Source of the DNA: Cryptomeria japonica
Taxonomy: Eukaryota; Streptophyta; Pinopsida; Cupressales; Cupressaceae
Reading direction: 5' to 3'
NCBI RefSeq assembly: GCF_030272615.1
Contig: NC_081415.1
Location: 629,773,240-629,837,239 of the forward strand
DNA length: 64,000 bases
Position 1 is the first letter of the stretch. Each line of letters starts with the position of its first letter. This document shows positions 58,300-64,000 of the stretch, piece by piece. The notes beneath the pieces were generated by a model. The model was given only the letters and a program-made list of their open reading frames with translations, was not told the origin of the DNA and did no database searches. Both the position numbers and the translations under genes were made by a program.

Positions 58300-60830
58300 T
58301 CCGTCTAGCCGCTGACCACATTTATGAATATGTCAAAGATATCCTTCGTGCTTGTATGTGCAAGCATTGAAAATAATATCCTTGACCATGATCTCTGTAG
58401 CAACAAAATTTTTGACATGTTCCCCTATTTCATTCATGTCCAATTTATCCACACGGGCAATGCTAAGGGTTGAACTGAGTAGAGCTCTGCACTTGGTAAT
58501 CCACCGGTGCTTGTCCTTTATGACCCCTTCATCATCCACTACACTTGGAAATCCATGATTGATGATCCCTTTACACTCCTCATACTCGATATTTAAATCT
58601 ACTGTGAATCCTTGACGAGTGTCAATTAGTTTGTTGACCTTGTTGATTCTTTTGTTACTTAGAGTCTGAACCTGCAGGAACATGTTTAATCTATCAAGGA
58701 TCCTCTGGTGCGACACTGTGCTATCCATATTTTTCTGGTAGATGGTCCATAATTCTTCCAATATCTTTTGCAAATTTTCAAATCATTTAGTCAGTAAGGC
58801 ACATGTTGTGTCTATCCTTATACTCTGCATCCTTTCCTTGAATTTTTTGTTTTCCTTGTGCAATTCTTCGCACTTCTTTTTGAATTTGGATTCATCCATT
58901 ATTTGGGTATAGGTTGTCCCCTACTTCTCAAGAGTTCCTCATATAATGCTTTATACTTTCCCACATTTTTCACCAACATTTTCATCTATTCTTTATTTAG
59001 CTTCGAAATGTCAACCCCCATATCTGTTGTGACCATGGGATCAACCTCACCGACCTTTAACTTCATCATGTGTCCAAAAGCTTTGTTCACATCTATTATT
59101 TTCGTCCTTTTATTTGGGGGATAAAGAGCCTAGTGAAGCATGGCCTCATCATCTAGATCATACCTTGATCCAATAAAAATATCATCCACACCTTGGATAT
59201 CCAATTTGAAATCCCTCTTGTTTGAATGCAATAAATTGTTGAAAATGAAGGACGCACTAAGGTCCCAACCTAGAAAAATAATAATTCTTGCTTCTATCAG
59301 GAGTTGCCTTCCCCTCTGAGGGGTCATGCCTTCCAAATCTGCATTTATGTCTGCCTTCAGTTTTCAAAGCATCTCTGCCTCATTATTTGGTGTTATATAA
59401 GGCATGACCTCTCTTAGCTTCTTCCCTTTGAAATGATATAAAAAGGATTTAAATTCATTCGACCTGATGAACTTGTCATCAGATACGAAAGAGGTATGCT
59501 CCTCTAGCCTGACATCTACGTCCGTGTTTAGTATTGTAATAGTTGGCTCGTGTGCTTCGGGCTCTTCTTTCCTTCCAGGTCTCCTAAATCTTGAAATAGC
59601 TTCATTTTCTCCTGAGTCGCTCTCTTCTTCTTCTTCTTCTTCCTCTCCCATCTCTTGCAACCATTGTTTCTTCTCATCCAATTTCTGGTTTAAATCTTGG
59701 ACTATCTGCATAGCCTCCTCAGACTCCTTGTTCCTGAAGATATCCCAGGCTTCAACATACTCATGAAAGTAATCACCCAGATTTTGCTTTTTCCTGTCCT
59801 GGTGGATATAGCCCTCAGGGTCATAGTTCTTCCGATCTGTGTGCTCATAGAGATTGTAATCTTCTATCAACCTCTTGTTAATGATCTCATATGCCTTTAT
59901 GGATACAATTATAAAATCACCAAAATGTAAGGTCTTGGGCAAGAAAACTTGCTTGTGAGCACCTCCAAAATATTGTGCATATGAAACACTCATCTGCCTT
60001 ACAATCTCTAGGTAAGTGATTCTGTCAGGTGTAGGCTTCGGCAGCACATAAGGAGCTCCTTCAAATCTGAAAACTCTAACATAGGTGAAGTCTTGGCACA
60101 CATACCAGTCACCCCAATTATGGTTTACTCTGGTATCCCCTTGTTCATGGGGTCTAAGGAATCTTTTTATTTCCTCTAAAAATGACCCATCAAAAGAGAC
60201 TCCAAAAGCTCTAAATAAAGGGTGCACAAAAAATATTCAAACTTGATATAGTGGGATCTCATGAAACATGAATCCCATAGTGACCACCATATCTGTATAG
60301 GCTTCTCCTCTCCATCTTTACCACAAATATTCATCTTTAGCTCCTTAGGCCATATTCCCTTGAATCATCCATAAAACAAGACAACATGCATTAACAAAGA
60401 ATAAAACTTAAAAGATTTGTCAGGGTTATTATGAAGGCTTAAGAAACCCTCATGTATCTTCTCAACAATATAAGAAGCATAGTCGAATTGTCTCAGCTCA
60501 TGCATCTCTATGTTGGCAGCAAGGACCAAAGGTCCTATTTGAGCTATATCTAGGACTTCAACTCCTCCCACTTGACTACACACCATATAGGTATAATGCA
60601 TATACTGCTTGAAGATATTAATATCAAATGGGGGACCATCTTCTTCTGTCAATTTTCCCTTTTCAGCCTTATGAATGACCAAATTCTACCCATTGTACAT
60701 GGTGTCCATCTTTGTATACTCTTCTATTAGTTTCTCAAAAGACAAAGGGACATTAGATTCCAAACCTAGACCAAAAACCTCCTGGATGGTGGCTACTGAG
60801 ATATGGATGAATGCATTGCCATTTGGTAAC
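58300..60830 (-). pseudogene. E2: coding remnant of a second non-autonomous element
   Basis: On the minus strand the remnant reads from 60830, where E3 cut it, to about 58300. Parts are NAFIHISVATIQEVFGL (60690-60820), 60365-60682, 59364-60227 (287 codons), 59130-59336 and 58333-58773. The 59364-60227 part is globular (NWGDWYVCQDFTYVRVFRFE) and then becomes acidic (GEEEEEEEESDSGENEAISR). The 58333-58773 part is helical and coiled-coil-like. The order globular, acidic linker, coiled coil mirrors E1 ORF2, but sequence similarity is not obvious. At least two frameshifts and several stops are present. No polymerase or integrase motif is found. The family is not recognised. Confidence 0.6.
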
Positions 60831-61654
60831 TGTTGGCATTCTACACTAATGAGAAATGATGGTGTTGTCATTGATGGCAACCTTCTAGCAACCACCTGCC
60901 ATTCATCTGATGAATCCACTGACAGGCACCAACACCGACATAGAGATCTCCATACACCGACAAACACTTCACCGGTAGTGGCTACAATGCATACCGACAC
61001 TCCAACCGACAGGGAATAAACTTTTGTTTATTGTATTTAATGTAATTATCTTTTGTAAAGCCAACATGACATATTGTAAAAGACTCATATATATGTAGGA
61101 GATCTTATAAGTCATTTTGAGAAGAAAGAAGTATGGTAGAAGGATAGCATGAATGAATGATATTTTTGTATAAGGAGATATAAGTTGACAATGAAGGTTT
61201 TGGTTATAGAATGAGCTTAAACTAGTACTAAACCTGGCATAGTTGATGCTAAATTGAAGCAGTACATTGTATTAGATTTTCATAATCCATTTTGTAAGTC
61301 AGTGAGACTTATATCTTGTAAATTGAGCAGTGAGCTCTAGGCAGTTGGCCTTCCTGCATGTGCAGGCCCCTCATTGTAAGTAATATTTATTCATTGGCCA
61401 GTGAGTGAATATTGTGGGTCGCAAATCCCATCGAGGTTTTTCCCACACTGAGTTTCCTCGTTAAACATCTTGTTTTATGGCATGTTTTCTATGCTGTCTT
61501 TATTGTTCCTGTTTACTACATTAATTCTTATTTACCGGTACACTGTTTTGGAATGCAAAATACTTAATAAGGTTAAATATTCTGTAAACCGGTTAGATAC
61601 TGATTCACCCCCCCGCCCCTCTCAGTATCTTTGGGACTATCATTAATCCTAACA
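60831..61654 (+). repeat. 5' LTR of E3, 824 bp
   Basis: It starts TGTTGGCATT and ends CCTAACA. It matches the E1 LTR over long parts: gtcattgatggcaacctt, ttccctcgtta-like and agtgagctctaggcag, ccttcctgcatgtg. Near the end is ctgattcacc, a C run and ctcagtatc. A tatatatg box lies near 61088. Confidence 0.88.
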
Positions 61655-61656
61655 AT

Positions 61657-61668
61657 TGGTATTAGAGC
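61657..61668 (+). promoter_or_regulatory. Primer binding site of E3
   Basis: TGGTATTAGAGC follows the LTR after two bases. It has the same C to T change as the copia element at 24249. Confidence 0.9.
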
Positions 61669-61725
61669 TTGGTCCTCTATTTTAAAAAGCCTAACAGCTT
61701 GAGGAAGATTCTGACACCAGTATAG

Positions 61726-62719
61726 ATGGAGAACTTAAGAAAGCAATTGGAAGGAGCTCTTGTAGACTATAATTCAGAGAAGTTGAAGAATATCAAACTT
61801 GAAGATGATCTAAGGACTACACAGGAATTCATTCAAGGACTTCAAGAGAATCTTACTATTGCTAGAAATAAAATAAAATAACTTCATGAGAAGATGCAGA
61901 ATGATAATTAAGAAAAGGAAACTCTTAATGAACTTGTGAACAAGATGAGACAAGAAAACCTTACTATGAGGAATGAAATGCAAGATATGACTATGAGATT
62001 TTGTAAAGATATTTAAGATAGGAAGAAAAACGAAGATGACTTGACTAGGAGACTCATTGATGTTGGAAATGAAAATCTAAGACTCAGTCATGAAAATGAT
62101 ATGTTAAAAACATATCCGATTCACATGCAACATGATAAAACTAAACTTATGAGACAAATGGGAATTCTAGAAAATAAGTTGGCTACTAAAAATCAACACA
62201 GAGAAATTCAAGAAAAGTTTAGAAGAACTTGATGATATGTTGAAAAGTCAAAAACCTAATGGAGATACAAATGGACTTGGATTTGAAGTTGGTGAAAGTT
62301 CTGGTACTGCAAACAATCACGATCACAGTAAACTGGTAAGACAACCTAATGCTTACAAATTTAATGGGAAATGCTTTAACTGTAACAAGTATGGTCATAG
62401 AGAAAATTAGTGTAGATCTAGAAACAATCAAAACATTAATGCACCCATCGGTCAATGTTCCAAATACAACAAAGTTGGTCATAATTCAGAGAACTATAGA
62501 ATGAATGTAAGATGTTATGTTTGTGGAAGATTTTGGCACTTATCTAATCAATGCAGAACAAAAACCGGCATAGGATATGGAAAGGATATTCAAAAGAATA
62601 ATGTGACTTGTTATGCTTGTAACAAAATTATAAATATTGGAAAATTTTGTAGAAGCAAGTCTTCACCGGCGAATAATAAAGGACCCAGTTTGAAAGGCAA
62701 AGAAAAGGTGATGAGGTAA
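61726..62719 (+). pseudogene. E3 ORF1: gag-like protein
   Basis: The start (MENLRKQLEGALVDYN) aligns with E1 ORF1. The coiled coil runs to about 62230, where a frameshift occurs (the 62041-62232 frame ends early). Zinc knuckles follow in the other frame: CFNCNKYGHREN without its last cysteine, a changed second one (CSKYNKVGHNSENY), CYVCGRFWHLSNQC and CYACNKIINIGKFC. A stop replaces the fourth residue of the first knuckle end. It is an inactive copy. Confidence 0.82.
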
Positions 62720-63138
62720 AGCAAAAATTTTCAAAACAATGGATTAGAAAGATAGATCAAAATGTCGATGAGGCTATTTCTTCACCTGTAGAACAGAGTA
62801 TTACTCCACCAATAGGAAATTCTTTATCCGACTGAGAAGTAACCCTTTGGGGGTATTGCAACAAGTTGAATATCATGCAGTTTACCCTCGGTCGATGGTG
62901 AGAAGATAGATTTATTCTTTACCGATAGATGTGTTAAGTTTTCACTTAATCGACAAGCATTTAATGCGGGTGTTGAAAGAAATGTCATTATAAATCATCG
63001 ATTTTCCTTCATTTTTGATTCATTGAGAATTCAAATTAGCAGAGAGCACGAAATCCGAGCAAGGCATTCAAGGCAAAGGCGTGAAGCGATTTCTTTCAAG
63101 CATTCAAACATTATCAGGCAGCTTAAGGTATTTTTCAA
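62720..63138 (+). other. Spacer between E3 ORF1 and ORF2
   Basis: The first part still resembles the C-terminal gag linker (KQWIRKIDQNV). The rest is non-coding, as in E1 between 42326 and 42629. Confidence 0.6.
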
Positions 63139-63139
63139 G

Positions 63140-64000
63140 TGGCTTCCTCTTCTGCTCCTGAATTTATTGCAAACCCTACTGTTGTGGAAAATATAAAATG
63201 CCCTAGGCCCATATTTTAAATTATTCTCGAGATAGATAAGCAAGATGATTCCATAGGCGCATTTTCAATGATTCCTAAACTTGTAGTTTATGCTGAAGAC
63301 CCTAGAATTTATATTCACTGCAATATTGAAGAATTAGGTTCTGAGGAAGAGTTAAAGATGTTTAAAACTATAATTTGTGATAAAAATGACAATGTCAAAC
63401 CTGAGCATAAGATTATTAAGACTTTAGGTTTTGTGGAAATCTTGAACATCCTTGAATTTTCAGAGGAAGTTGTGACAATTGTCCTAAGTAGAGCACATAG
63501 AGATTTTCTTTGGTTAGATTCAGTCTACAAATTCACTCGACAAGCAATTAGGGTAGTCACGGGTCTACCCTCAACTGGCAACAGACCTAACAAAACTAAG
63601 AAGTTTTCTAATAATAAAGTCATGACCTTAACCAAAGCAACAACTGATAGTAGATCTCTGAGAGTGAATTACATCAAGGACATTAATGTGAGATTCATAA
63701 GTATGATTTTAGGTTACAAGACTACACATGCAAACAGACTTAATTTAGTTTCTAGTCTTTGCATTAATAGTGCTTATGAAGTGGTAAACAATAATGCAAA
63801 AATAGATGTGTGTGAATGGCTGAAGGAAGAACTAATTGATAGCTTGAAGAAGATAAAAGGTGATAAGAAAGGGACATTTCATTTTGGTAATCTCTTGGTA
63901 TGCCTTATGTTGTATTTCACAAAAGAAATCCCTGGTATTGGACTGAAAGACTTTGGATATGACATACTGGTAAGCAAACAATTGCAAGAAGCTTTCACCG
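63140..64000 (+). pseudogene. E3 ORF2 N-terminal part, continues past the window
   Basis: It aligns with E1 ORF2 from its start. The initiator ATG reads GTG here (VASSSAPEFIANPT) and a TAA follows the CPRPIF stretch. From about 63225 the frame is open to the window end. Conserved stretches include IYIHCNIEELG, DFLWLDSVYKFTRQAIRVV, DINVRFISMILGYK, ANRLNLVSSLCINSAY and KKGTFHFGNLLVCLML. The conservation between two copies with many synonymous-looking differences argues that ORF2 was once a real protein. Confidence 0.8.

Larger units (their letters stand above)
60831..64000 (+). mobile_element. E3: second member of the E1 family, plus strand, runs off the window
   Basis: E3 has the same layout as E1: an LTR, primer site, gag-like ORF1 and ORF2. 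It starts at 60831 inside E2; the bases before are gtaac, but the far target duplication lies outside. Its ORF2 N-terminal part clearly matches E1 ORF2, showing one family in two orientations. Confidence 0.85.

Noticed and set aside
59467-59930. Plus-strand Ser-rich frames near 59.5-59.9 kb
   Set aside because: They are shadows of the acidic Glu-rich linker of E2 on the minus strand.

Overview
This is a plant nuclear window. It is AT-rich, gene-poor and packed with nested long terminal repeat (LTR) retrotransposons. One clear host gene is present, an UNC93-like membrane protein on the minus strand at 10378-11763. The size and nesting of the elements suggest a seed plant with a very large genome, possibly a gymnosperm, but the sequence alone does not settle the species. 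Nearly everything else is retroelement or decayed repeat.

Layout. 1-9.7 kb is AT-rich and old. It holds one weak open frame (1203-1544), a solo LTR (5363-6616, target duplication ATAGG) and a diverged direct repeat pair (about 3815-4230 and 9268-9705). 9.7-12.6 kb holds the UNC93-like gene and its upstream region. 12.6-17.1 kb is very AT-rich, with a duplicated block and a 203-bp tandem duplication. 17.09-17.94 kb is the left flank of an older sequence into which a giant element inserted.

17939-50311 is one Ty3/gypsy element on the minus strand, bounded by the target duplication ATGGC. A second, archaeal-type RNase H places it in the Tat lineage. Its own length is about 18.3 kb once two later insertions are subtracted. 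The first is a Ty1/copia element (18288-25830, duplication TACTA) sitting inside its 3' LTR. The second is a 6.5-kb non-autonomous LTR element, here called E1 (38174-44644, duplication AACAC), sitting inside its gag. Between integrase and 3' LTR the gypsy element carries, on the opposite strand, a decayed plant mobile domain (PMD) gene.

50.3-55 kb holds a TTAGGG-type minisatellite, several 145-bp palindromic units with inverted ends, a large fold-back structure and an unrecognised coding-like stretch. 55.7-60.8 kb holds repeats and a second decayed non-autonomous element (E2). 60831 to the window end is E3, a plus-strand relative of E1 that runs off the window.

The most interesting system is the E1/E3 family. 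These have copia-type LTRs and primer sites, and a gag-like ORF1 (coiled coil plus four zinc knuckles). They have a long ORF2 of about 1,070 codons that I do not recognise, and no protease, integrase or reverse transcriptase. Their LTR ends, primer site and polypurine context match the autonomous copia element in the same window, which suggests mobilisation in trans. All retroelement genes here carry stop codons, so these copies look inactive.
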